NCBI RefSeq assembly: GCF_000003605.2
Contig: NW_003120275.1
Coordinates: 1 to 28,673, forward strand
DNA length: 28,673 nt
Reading direction: 5' to 3'
Origin: Saccoglossus kowalevskii
Taxonomy: Eukaryota > Hemichordata > Enteropneusta > Harrimaniidae
Of the stretch, positions 10,713 through 19,984 are shown in pieces. The notes beneath the pieces are model-generated. The model was not told where the DNA came from, searched no databases, and saw only the letters and a list, made by a program, of their open reading frames with translations. The translations under genes and the position numbers were made by a program. The number at the start of each line of letters is the position of its first letter. The first letter of the stretch is position 1.

Positions 10713-11530
10713 TTGATGAAATGCAGGTCTTTGTTGCTGGATATTCCTGTGTTGGGAATATCTATGGTCTGGTTAATGGTAGCATTATTTCATGTCTGTG
10801 TGATTGATGGAATACAGGTCTTTGTTGCTGGATATTCCTGTGTTGGGAATATCTATGGTCTGGTTAATGGTAGCATTATTTCTTGTCTGTGTGATTGATG
10901 GAATGCAGGTCTTTGTTGCTGGATATTCCTGTGTTGGGAATATCTATGGTCTGGTTAATGGTAGCATTATTTCTTGTTGTGTGATTGATGGAATGTAGGT
11001 CTTTGTTACTGGATATTCCTGTGTTGGGAATATCTATGGTCTGGTTAATGGTAGTATTATTTCTTGTCTGTGTGATTGATGGAATGCAGGTCTTTGTTAC
11101 TGGATATTCCTGTGTTGGGAATATCTATTGTCTGGTTAATGGTAGTATTATTTCTTGTCTGAGTGATTGATGGAATGCAGGTCTTTGTTGCTGGATATTC
11201 CTGTGTTGGGAATATCTATGGTCTGGTTAATGGTAGTATTATTTCTTGTCTGTGTGATTGATGGAATGCAGGTCTTTGTTACTGGATATTCCTGTGTTGG
11301 GAATATCTATGGTCTGGTTAATGGTAGTATTATTTCTTGTCTGTGTGATTGATGGAATGCAGGTCTTTGTTACTGGATATTCCTGTGTTGGGAATATCTA
11401 TGGTCTGGTTAATGGTAGCATTATTTCTTGTCTGTGTGAGTAATAGAATGCAGGTCTTTGTTACTGGATATTCCCGTGTTGGGAATATCTATGGTCTGGT
11501 TAATGGTAGCATTATTTCTTGTCTGTGTGA
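10713..11530. repeat. 818-bp segment, copy 2
   Basis: It repeats the marker order of 9531-10348, including the rare GGAATGTAGG (10985) and ATCTATTGTC (11076). Differences seen are ATTTCATGTC in monomer 10713 and ATTCCCGTG in 11440. After 11530 it jumps directly to GATGAAATG monomers (11531, 11622), then GGAATACAGG (11713) and a 90-bp monomer (11804), resembling 9440-9802 at an offset of 2,091 bp. Confidence 0.92.
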
Positions 11531-11893
11531 TTGATGAAATGCAGGTCTTTGTTGCTGGATATTCCTGTGTTGGGAATATCTATGGTCTGGTTAATGGTAG
11601 CATTGTTTCTTGTCTGTGTGATTGATGAAATGCAGGTCTTTGTTGCTGGATATTCCTGTGTTGGGAATATCTATGGTCTGGTTAATGGTAGCATTATTTC
11701 TTGTCTGTGTGATTGATGGAATACAGGTCTTTGTTGCTGGATATTCCTGTGTTGGGAATATCTATGGTCTGGTTAATGGTAGCATTATTTCTTGTCTGTG
11801 TGATTGATGGAATGCAGGTCTTTGTTGCTGGATATTCCTGTGTTGGGAATATCTATGGCCTGGTTAATGGTAGTATTATTTCTTGTTGTGTGA
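11531..11893. repeat. Partial third copy of the 9440-9802 series
   Basis: Four monomers repeat the series: GATGAAATG with ATTGTTTC (11531), GATGAAATG (11622), GGAATACAGG (11713) and the 90-bp TTGTTGTG copy (11804). The last carries AGTATT and TGGCCTGG, not AGCATT, and is followed by a different monomer (11894). The HOR phase is lost here, consistent with an exchange breakpoint inside or just after 11804. Confidence 0.85.
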
Positions 11894-11984
11894 TTGATGG
11901 AATGCAGGTCTTTGTTGCTGGATATTCCTGTGTTGGGAATATCTATGGTCTGGTTAATGGTAGTATTATTTCTTGTCTGTGTGA

Positions 11985-12439
11985 TTGATGGAATGCAGGT
12001 CTTTGTTACTGGATATTCCTATGTTGGGAATATCTATGGTCTGGTTAATGGTAGTATTATTTCTTGTCTGTGTGATTGATGGAATGCAGGTCTTTGTTAC
12101 TGGATATTCCTGTGTTGGGAATATCTATGGTCTGGTTAATGGTAGTATTATTTCTTGTCTGTGTGATTGATGGAATGCAGGTCTTTGTTACTGGATATTC
12201 CTGTGTTGGGAATATCTATGGTCTGGTTAATGGTAGTATTATTTCTTGTCTGTGTGATTGATGGAATGCAGGTCTTTGTTACTGGATATTCCTGTGTTGG
12301 GAATATCTATGGTCTGGTTAATGGTAGTATTATTTCCTGTCTGTGTGATTGATGGAATGCAGGTCTTTGTTACTGGATATTCCTGTGTTGGGAATATCTA
12401 TGGTCTGGTTAATGGTAGTATTATTTCTTGTCTGTGTGA
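11985..12439. repeat. Five-monomer segment matching 7074-7528
   Basis: ATTCCTATG in the first monomer is followed by four near-consensus copies, one with ATTTCCTGTC (12258). It leads into an AGCATT monomer with GAGTAATAG end (12440), a join not found elsewhere. Confidence 0.75.
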
Positions 12440-12985
12440 TTGATGGAATGCAGGTCTTTGTTACTGGATATTCCTGTGTTGGGAATATCTATGGTCTGGT
12501 TAATGGTAGCATTATTTCTTGTCTGTGTGAGTAATAGAATGCAGGTCTTTGTTACTGGATATTCCTGTGTTGGGAATATCTATGGTCTGGTTAATGGTAG
12601 TATTATTTCTTGTCTGTGTGATTGATGGAATGCAGGTCCTTGTTACTGGATATTCCTGTGTTGGGAATATCTATGGTCTGGATAATGGAAGTATTATTTC
12701 TTGTCTGTGTGATTGATGGAATGCAGGTCTTTGTTACTGGATATTCCTGTGTTGGGAATATCTATGGTCTGGTTAATGGTAGTATTATTTCTTGTCTGTG
12801 TGATTGATGGAATGCAGGTCTTTGTTACTGGATATTCCTGTGTTGGGAATATCTATGGTCTGGTTAATGGTAGTATTATTTCTTGTCTGTGTGATTGATG
12901 GAATGCAGGTCTTTGTTACTGGATATTCCTGTGTTGGGAATATCTATGGTCTGGTTAATGGTAGCATTATTTCTTGTCTGTGTGA
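12440..12985. repeat. Mosaic monomers around an isolated GAGTAATAG marker
   Basis: The GAGTAATAG-marked junction (12440/12531) appears here without its usual upstream CTGAGTGA partner. Monomer 12622 has GGTCCTTG and GGATAATGGAAG, the latter shared with 4804. Monomers 12713 and 12804 are consensus; 12895 is AGCATT and leads into GATGAAATG copies at 12986. Confidence 0.8.
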
Positions 12986-13076
12986 TTGATGAAATGCAGG
13001 TCTTTGTTGCTGGATATTCCTGTGTTGGGAATATCTATGGTCTGGTTAATGGTAGCATTGTTTCTTGTCTGTGTGA

Positions 13077-13167
13077 TTGATGAAATGCAGGTCTTTGTTA
13101 CTAGATATTCCAGTGTTGGGAATATCTATGGTCTGGTTAATGGTAGTATTATTCCTTGTCTGTGTGA
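13077..13167. repeat. Chimeric monomer
   Basis: The 5' end is the GATGAAATG type, in the context 12986 (GATGAAATG, ATTGTTTC) then 13077 then 13168 (GGAATACAGG), exactly as in 9440-9622. From about position 24 onward it carries ACTAGATA, ATTCCAGTG and ATTCCTTG, otherwise found together only at 5258. It is best explained by non-allelic conversion or a double exchange within one 91-bp unit. The breakpoints lie between positions 8 and 27, and after position 78. Confidence 0.9.
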
Positions 13168-13440
13168 TTGATGGAATACAGGTCTTTGTTGCTGGATATT
13201 CCTGTGTTGGGAATATCTATGGTCTGGTTAATGGTAGCATTATTTCTTGTCTGTGTGATTGATGGAATGCATGTCTTTGTTGCTGGATATTCCTGTGTTG
13301 GGAATATCTATGGTCTGGTTAATGGTAGCATTATTTCTTGTCTGTGTGATTGATGGAATGCAGGTCTTTGTTACTGGGTATTCCTGTGTTGGGAATATCT
13401 ATGGTCTGGTTAATGGTAGTATTATTTCTTGTCTGTGTGA

Positions 13441-13804
13441 TTAATGGAACGCAGGTCTTTGTTACTGGATATTCCTGTGTTGGGAATATCTATGGTCTGG
13501 TTAATGGTAGTATTATTTCTTGTCTGTGTGATTGATGGAATGCAGGTCTTTGTTGCTGGATATTCCTGTGTTGGGAATATCTATGGTCTGGTTAATGGTA
13601 GTATTATTTCTTGTCTGTGTGATTGATGGAATACAGGTCTTTGTTACTGGATATTCCTGTGTTGGGAATATCTATGGTCTGGTTAATGGTAGCATTATTT
13701 CTTGTCTGTGTGATTGATGGAATGCATGTCTTTGTTGCTGGATATTCCTGTGTTGGGAATATCTATGGTCTGGTTAATGGTAGCATCATTTCTTGTCTGT
13801 GTGA
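13441..13804. repeat. ATTAATGGAACGC module with GCATGTC monomer
   Basis: Monomer 13441 starts ATTAATGGAACGC. Then come GTTGCT/AGTATT (13532), GGAATACAGG with AGCATT (13623) and GGAATGCATGTC with AGCATCATT (13714). The first three recur at 16533 and 27623; the GCATGTC fourth (a natural NsiI ATGCAT) recurs at 25892 and 27898 but is replaced at 16806 by a GTTTTGGG monomer. Confidence 0.88.
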
Positions 13805-14077
13805 TTGATGGAATGCAGGTCTTTGTTACTGGATATTCCTGTGTTGGGAATATCTATGGTCTGGTTAATTGTAGCATTATTTCTTGTCTGTGTGATTGAT
13901 GGAATGCAGGTCTTTGTTGCTGGATATTCCTGTGTTGGGAATATCTATGGTCTGGTTAATGGTAGTATTATTTCTTGTCTGTGTGATTGATGGAATGCAG
14001 GTCTTTGTTACTGGATATTCCTGTGTTGGGAATATCTATGGTCTGGTTAATGGTAGTATTATTTCTTGTCTGTGTGA

Positions 14078-14807
14078 TTGATGGAATGCAGGTCTTTTAG
14101 TTACTGGATATTCCTGTGTTGGGAATATCTATGGTCTGGTTAATGGTAGTATTATTGCTTGTCTGTGTGATTGATGGAATACAGGTCTTTGTTACTGGAT
14201 ATTCCTGTGTTGGGAATATCTATGGTCTGGTTAATGGTAGCATTATTTCTTGTCTGTGTGATTGATGGAATGCAGGTCTTTGTTGCTGGATATTCCTGTG
14301 TTGGGAATATTTATGGTCTGGTTAATGGTAGCACTATATCTTGTCTGTGTGATTGATGGAATGCAGGTCTTTGTTACTGGATATTCCTGTGTTGGGAATA
14401 TCTATGGTCTGGTTAATGGTAGTATTATTTCTTGTCTGTGTGATTGAATGAATGCAGGTCTTTGTTACTGGATATTCCAGTGTTGGGAATATCTATGATC
14501 TGGTTAATGGTAGTATTATTTCTTGTCTGTGTGATTGATGGAATGCAGGTCTTTGTTACTGGATATTCCTGTGTTGGGAATATCTATGGTCTGGTTAATG
14601 GTAGTATTATTTCTTGTCTGAGTGATTGATGGAATGCAGGTCTTTGTTACTGGATATTCCTGTGTTGGGAATATCTATGGTATGGTTAATGGTAGTATTA
14701 TTTCTTGTCTGTGTGATTGATGGAATGCAGGTCTTTGTTACTGGATATTCCTGTGTTGGAAATATCTATGGTCTGGTTAATGGTAGTATTATTGCTTGTC
14801 TGTGTGA
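14078..14807. repeat. 730-bp segment duplicated at 19985-20698
   Basis: Eight monomers: +2 with ATTGCTTG (14078), GGAATACAGG (14171), GTTGCT with ATATTTATGG (14262), plain (14353), ATTCCAGTG with TATGATCTGG (14444), CTGAGTGA end (14535), GGTATGGTT (14626) and GTTGGAAAT (14717). The same order occurs 5.9 kb downstream. Private here are AGCACTATATC (14262), TTGAATGAATG start (14444) and ATTGCTTG (14717). Confidence 0.92.
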
Positions 14808-14898
14808 TTGATGGAATGCAGGTCTTTGTTACTGGATATTCCTGTGTTGGGAATATCTATGGTCTGGTTAATGGTAGTATTATTTCTTGTCTGTGTGA
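14808..14898. repeat. Reference consensus monomer (91 bp)
   Basis: This is a convenient type copy: it and the four copies after it show no variant against the majority base at any position. Landmarks by monomer position are TTGATGGAATG at 1-11, CAGGTCTTTG at 12-21, GTTACTGG at 21-28, the inverted repeat at 28-50, ATGGTCTGG at 52-60, GTTAATGGTAG at 60-70, the AGT/AGC marker at 69-71, a T-rich tract ATTATTTCTTGTCTG at 72-86 and the TGTGA junction at 87-91. It has one MseI-type TTAA and no CpG. Confidence 0.95.
14835..14857. other. Per-monomer dyad: 8-bp inverted repeat, 7-nt loop (type copy)
   Basis: The left arm GATATTCC (14835-14842) and right arm GGAATATC (14850-14857) are perfect reverse complements separated by TGTGTTG. 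Flanking and inner wobble pairs could lengthen the stem by a pair or two. The dyad occupies monomer positions 28-50 and so recurs about every 91 bp, more than 300 times. It could extrude as a cruciform, fold as an RNA hairpin if transcribed, or be a binding site for a dimeric protein. The structure is read directly from sequence; any function is inference. It has no CENP-B box similarity. Confidence 0.93.
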
Positions 14899-15262
14899 TT
14901 GATGGAATGCAGGTCTTTGTTACTGGATATTCCTGTGTTGGGAATATCTATGGTCTGGTTAATGGTAGTATTATTTCTTGTCTGTGTGATTGATGGAATG
15001 CAGGTCTTTGTTACTGGATATTCCTGTGTTGGGAATATCTATGGTCTGGTTAATGGTAGTATTATTTCTTGTCTGTGTGATTGATGGAATGCAGGTCTTT
15101 GTTACTGGATATTCCTGTGTTGGGAATATCTATGGTCTGGTTAATGGTAGTATTATTTCTTGTCTGTGTGATTGATGGAATGCAGGTCTTTGTTACTGGA
15201 TATTCCTGTGTTGGGAATATCTATGGTCTGGTTAATGGTAGTATTATTTCTTGTCTGTGTGA

Positions 15263-15807
15263 TTGATGGAATGCAGGTCTTTGTTACTGGATATTCCTGT
15301 GTTGGGAATATCCATGGTCTGGTTAATGGTAGTATTATTTCTTGTCTGTGTGATTGATGGAATGCAGGTCTTTGTTACTGGATATTCCTGTGTTGGGAAT
15401 ATCTATGGTCTGGTTAATGGTAGCATTATTTCTTGTCTGTGTGATTGATGGAATGCAGGTCTTTGTTACTGGATATTCCTGTGTTGGGAATATCTATGGT
15501 CTGGTTAATGGTAGCATTATTTCTTGTCTGTGTGATTGATGGAATGCAGGTCTTTGTTACTGGATATTCCTGTGTTGGGAATATCTATGGTCTGGTTAAT
15601 GGTAGCATTATTTCTTGTCTGTGTGATTGATGGAATGCAGGTCTTTGTTACTGGATATTCCTGTGTTGGGAATATCTATGGTCTGGTTAATGGTAGTATT
15701 ATTTCTTGTCTGTGTGATTAATGGAATGCAGGTCTTTGTTACTGGATATTCCTGTGTTGGGAATATCTATGGTCTGGTTAATGGTAGTATTATTTCTTGT
15801 CTGTGTG
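15263..15807. repeat. CCATGG module, copy 2
   Basis: ATCCATGG (15263), three AGCATT copies (15354, 15445, 15536), AGTATT (15627), then ATTAATGGAATGC (15718), which keeps the AATGC of consensus where the other copies have AACGC. The last monomer is 90 bp because its junction reads GTGTGATGATGG, a one-base loss seen only here. The module restarts 818 bp later at 16081. Confidence 0.9.
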
Positions 15808-16080
15808 ATGATGGAATGCAGGTCTTTGTTACTGGATATTCCAGTGTTGGGAATATCTATGGTCTGGTTAATGGTAGTATTATTTCTTGTCTGTGTGATT
15901 GATGGAATGCAGGTCTTTGTTACTGGATATTCCTGTGTTGGGAATATCTATGGTCTGGTTAATGGTAGTATTATTTCTTGTCTGTGTGATTGATGGAATG
16001 CAGGTCTTTGTTACTGGATATTCCTGTGTTGGGAATATCTATGGTCTGGTTAATGGTAGTATTATTTCTTGTCTGTGTGA

Positions 16081-16623
16081 TTGATGGAATGCAGGTCTTT
16101 GTTACTGGATATTCCTGTGTTGGGAATATCCATGGTCTGGTTAATGGTAGTATTATTTCTTGTCTGTGTGATTGATGGAATGCAGGTCTTTGTTACTGGA
16201 TATTCCTGTGTTAGGAATATCTATGGTCTGGTTAATGGTAGCATTATTTCTTGTCTGTGTGATTGATGGAATGCAGGTCTTTGTTACTGGATATTCCTGT
16301 GTTGGGAATATCTATGGTCTGGTTAATGGTAGCATTATTTCTTGTCTGTGTGATTGATGGAATGCAGGTCTTTGTTACTGGATATTCCTGTGTTGGGAAT
16401 ATCTATGGTCTGGTTAATGGTAGCATTATTTCTTGTCTGTGTGATTGATGGAATGCAGGTCTTTGTTACTGGATATTCCTGTGTTGGGAATATCTATGGT
16501 CTGGTTAATAGTATTATTTCTTGTCTGTGTGATTAATGGAACGCAGGTCTTTGTTACTTGATATTCCTGTGTTGGGAATATCTATGGGCTGGTTAATGGT
16601 AGTATTATTTCTTGTCTGTGTGA
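16081..16623. repeat. CCATGG module, copy 3, with a 3-bp deletion
   Basis: ATCCATGG (16081), three AGCATT copies (16172 with GTTAGGAAT, 16263, 16354), then an 88-bp monomer (16445) where GTTAATAGTATT has lost three bases. ATTAATGGAACGC (16533) follows with ACTTGATA and TATGGGCTGG changes. The order matches 7529 and 15263. Confidence 0.9.
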
Positions 16624-16805
16624 TTGATGGAATGCAGGTCTTTGTTGCTGGATATTCCTGTGTTGGGAATATCTATGGTCTGGTTAATGGTAGTATTATT
16701 TCTTGTCTGTGTGATTGATGGAATACAGGTCTTTGTTACTGGATATTCCTGTGTTGGGAATATCTATGGTCTGGTTAATGGTAGCATTATTTCTTGTCTG
16801 TGTGA

Positions 16806-16900
16806 TTGATGGAATGCAGGTCTTTGTTGCTGGATATTCCTGTTTTGGGAATATCTATGGTCTGGTTAATGGTAGCATTATTTCTTGTCTGTCTGTGTGA
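16806..16900. repeat. 95-bp monomer class (+4 TCTG duplication); copies at 16806, 21700, 24251
   Basis: TTGTCTGTCTGTGTG replaces TTGTCTGTGTG, a 4-base tandem gain of the short TCTG/TGTC unit. All three copies also have GTTGCT and GTTTTGGG, and each is followed by an ATATGTATGG monomer (16901, 21795, 24346). GTTTTGGG monomers at 1711, 17446 and 23795 lack the insertion, so the +4 arose on an existing GTTTTGGG lineage and was then copied. Confidence 0.93.
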
Positions 16901-16991
16901 TTGATGGAATGCAGGTCTTTGTTACTGGATATTCCTGTGTTGGGAATATGTATGGTCTGGTTAATGGTAGTATTATTTCTTGTCTGTGTGA

Positions 16992-17081
16992 TTGATGGAA
17001 TGCAGTCTTTGTTACTGGATATTCCTGTGTTGGGAATATCTATGGTCTGGTTAATGGTAGTATTATTTCTTGTCTGTGTGA
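16992..17081. repeat. 90-bp monomer, unique 1-bp deletion
   Basis: GGAATGCAGTCTTTG lacks one G of the usual GCAGGTC. It sits next to other private changes, ACTGGTTATTCC (17082) and ATATATATGG (17173), just before the segment shared with 1529. Confidence 0.92.
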
Positions 17082-17263
17082 TTGATGGAATGCAGGTCTT
17101 TGTTACTGGTTATTCCTGTGTTGGGAATATCTATGGTCTGGTTAATGGTAGTATTATTTCTTGTCTGTGTGATTGATGGAATGCAGGTCTTTGTTACTGG
17201 ATATTCCTGTGTTGGGAATATATATGGTCTGGTTAATGGTAGTATTATTTCTTGTCTGTGTGA

Positions 17264-18172
17264 TTGATGGAATGCAGGTCTTTGTTACTGGATATTCCTG
17301 TGTTGAGAATATCTATGGTCTGGTTAATGGTAGTATTATTTCTTGTCTGTGTGATTGATGGAATGCAGGTCTTTGTTACTGGATATTCCTGTGTTGGGAA
17401 TATCTATGGTCTGGTTAATGGTAGCATTATTTCTTGTCTGTGTGATTGATGGAATGCAGGTCTTTGTTGCTGGATATTCCTGTTTTGGGAATATCTATGG
17501 TCTGGTTAATGGTAGCATTATTTCTTGTCTGTGTGATTGATGGAATGCAGGTCTTTGTTACTGGATATTCCTGTGTTGGGAATATGTATGGTCTGGTTAA
17601 TGGTAGTATTATTTCTTGTCTGTGTGATTGATGGAATGCAGGTCTTTGTTACTGGATATTCCTGTGTTGGGAATATCTATGGTCTGGTTAATGGTAGTAT
17701 TATTTCTTGTCTGTGTGATTGATGGAATGCAGGTCTTTGTTGCTGGATATTCCTGTGTTGGGAATATCTATGGTCTGGTTAATGGTAGCATTATTTCTTG
17801 TTGTGTGATTGATGGAATGCAGGTCTTTGTTACTGGATATTCCTGTGTTGGGAATATCTATGGTCTGGTTAATGGTAGTATTATTTCTTGTCTGTGTGAT
17901 TGATGGAATGCAGGTCTTTGTTACTGGATATTCCTGTGTTGGGAATATCTATGGTCTGGTTAATGGTAGTATTATTTCTTGTCTGAGTGATTGATGGAAT
18001 GCAGGTCTTTGTTGCTGGATATTCCTGTGTTGGGAATATCTATGGTCTGGTTAATGGTAGTATTATTTCTTGTCTGTGTGATTGATGGAATGCAGGTCTT
18101 TGTTACTGGATATTCCTGTGTTGGGAATATCTATGGTCTGGTTAATGGTAGTATTATTTCTTGTCTGTGTGA
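17264..18172. repeat. 909-bp segment matching 1529-2437
   Basis: The order is GTTGAGAAT (17264), AGCATT (17355), GTTTTGGG (17446), ATATGTATGG (17537), plain (17628), 90-bp TTGTTGTG (17719), plain (17809), CTGAGTGA (17900), GTTGCT (17991) and plain (18082). It lacks the private changes of the upstream copy, so it is closer to the inferred ancestral series. It continues directly into the 906-bp tandem pair. Confidence 0.92.
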
Positions 18173-19078
18173 TTGATGGAATGCAGGTCTTTGTTACTGG
18201 ATATTCCTGTGTTGGGAATATCTATGGTCTGGTTAATGGTAGCATTATTTCTTGTCTGTGTGAGTAATAGAATGCAGGTCTTTGTTACTGGATATTCCTG
18301 TGTTGGGAATATCTATGGTCTGGTTAATGGTAGCATTATTTCTTGTCTGTGTGATTGATGGAATGCAGGTCTTTGTTACTGGATATTCCTGTGGTGGGAA
18401 TATCTATGGTCTGGTTAATGGTAGCATTATTTCTTGTCTGTGTGAGTGATGGAATGCAGGTCTTTGTTACTGGATATTCCTGTGTTGGGAATATCTATGG
18501 TCTGGTTAATGGTAGCATTATTTCTTGTCTGTGTGATTGATGGAATGCAGGTCTTTGTTGCTGGATATTCCTGTGTTGGGAATATCTATGGTCTGGTTAG
18601 CATTATTTCTTGTCTACGTGATTGATGGAATGCAGGCCTTTGTTACTGGATATTCCTGTGTTGGGAATATCTATGGTCTGGTTAATGGTAGTATTATTTC
18701 TTGTCTGTGTGATTGATGGAATGCAGGTCTTTTAGTTACTGGATATTCCTGTGTTGGGAATATCTATGGTCTGGTTAATGGTAGTATTATTGCTTGTCTG
18801 TGTGATTGATGGAATACAGGTCTTTGTTACTGGATATTCCTGTGTTGGGAATATCTATGGTCTGGTTAATGGTAGCATTATTTCTTGTCTGTGTGATTGA
18901 TGGAATGCAGGTCTTTGTTACTGAATATTCCTGTGTTGGGAATATCTATGGTCTGGTTAATGGTAGTATTATTTCTTGTCTGTGTGATTGATGGAATGCA
19001 GCTCTTCGTTGCTGGATATTCCTGTGTTGGGAATATCTATGGTCTGGTTAATGGTAGTATTATTTCTTGTCTGTGTGA
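18173..19078. repeat. 906-bp 10-monomer HOR, unit 1
   Basis: AGCATT with GAGTAATAG end (18173), AGCATT (18264), the 451-bp block (18355-18805), GGAATACAGG (18806), ACTGAATATT (18897), then GCAGCTCTTCGTTGCT (18988). The length is 10 x 91 with -6 and +2. The CAGCTCTTCG variant is found only here and in unit 2. Confidence 0.95.
18355..18805. repeat. 451-bp indel block, copy 3
   Basis: It matches the copy at 441 at every marker I compared, including the 6-bp deletion (monomer 18537), TACGTG at 18615-18620 and the +2 with ATTGCTTG (monomer 18713). It is embedded in the first of two tandem 906-bp units. Confidence 0.95.
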
Positions 19079-19984
19079 TTGATGGAATGCAGGTCTTTGT
19101 TACTGGATATTCCTGTGTTGGGAATATCTATGGTCTGGTTAATGGTAGCATTATTTCTTGTCTGTGTGAGTAATAGAATGCAGGTCTTTGTTACTGGATA
19201 TTCCTGTGTTGGGAATATCTATGGTCTGGTTAATGGTAGCATTATTTCTTGTCTGTGTGATTGATGGAATGCAGGTCTTTGTTACCGGATATTCCTGTGG
19301 TGGGAATATCTATGGTCTGGTTAATGGTAGCATTATTTCTTGTCTGTGTGAGTGATGGAATGCAGGTCTTTGTTACTGGATATTCCTGTGTTGGGAATAT
19401 CTATGGTCTGGTTAATGGTAGCATTATTTCTTGTCTGTGTGATTGATGGAATGCAGGTCTTTGTTGCTGGATATTCCTGTGTTGGGAATATCTATGGTCT
19501 GGTTAGCATTATTTCTTGTCTACGTGATTGATGGAATGCAGGCCTTTGTTACTGGATATTCCTGTGTTGGGAATATCTATGGTCTGGTTAATGGTAGTAT
19601 TATTTCTTGTCTGTGTGATTGATGGAATGCAGGTCTTTTAGTTACTGGATATTCCTGTGTTGGGAATATCTATGGTCTGGTTAATGGTAGTATTATTGCT
19701 TGTCTGTGTGATTGATGGAATACAGGTCTTTGTTACTGGATATTCCTGTGTTGGGAATATCTATGGTCTGGTTAATGGTAGCATTATTTCTTGTCTGTGT
19801 GATTGATGGAATGCAGGTCTTTGTTACTGAATATTCCTGTGTTGGGAATATCTATGGTCTGGTTAATGGTAGTATTATTTCTTGTCTGTGTGATTGATGG
19901 AATGCAGCTCTTCGTTGCTGGATATTCCTGTGTTGGGAATATCTATGGTCTGGTTAATGGTAGTATTATTTCTTGTCTGTGTGA
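19079..19984. repeat. 906-bp 10-monomer HOR, unit 2
   Basis: It repeats unit 1 monomer for monomer; the only difference I see is T to C at 19,286. This near-identity over 906 bp, with shared unique variants, marks a very recent tandem duplication. It ends where the series jumps to a +2 monomer at 19985 instead of returning to the GAGTAATAG marker. Confidence 0.95.
19261..19711. repeat. 451-bp indel block, copy 4
   Basis: It is the same as the copy at 18355 except for one substitution seen at 19,286 (ACCGG instead of ACTGG), which creates a CpG. The -6 monomer is at 19443 and the +2 monomer at 19619. It lies in the second 906-bp unit. Confidence 0.95.

Larger units (their letters stand above)
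14808..15262. repeat. Five consecutive consensus monomers
   Basis: Monomers 14808, 14899, 14990, 15081 and 15172 show no difference from each other. The block starts at a duplication edge (14807) and ends at an ATCCATGG monomer (15263). Confidence 0.93.

Noticed and set aside
14808-14898. Splice-acceptor-like pattern: T-rich tract then TGCAG followed by GT
   Set aside because: A pyrimidine-rich tract at positions 72-86 precedes GCAG at 11-14 of the next copy. With T at 44% such a match is expected by chance, and no exon or transcript evidence exists.
16806-16900. Microsatellite at TCTGTCTGTGTG
   Set aside because: It is only a 4-base gain in three related monomers, with no longer TCTG or TG tract, so it is listed as a length-variant class.
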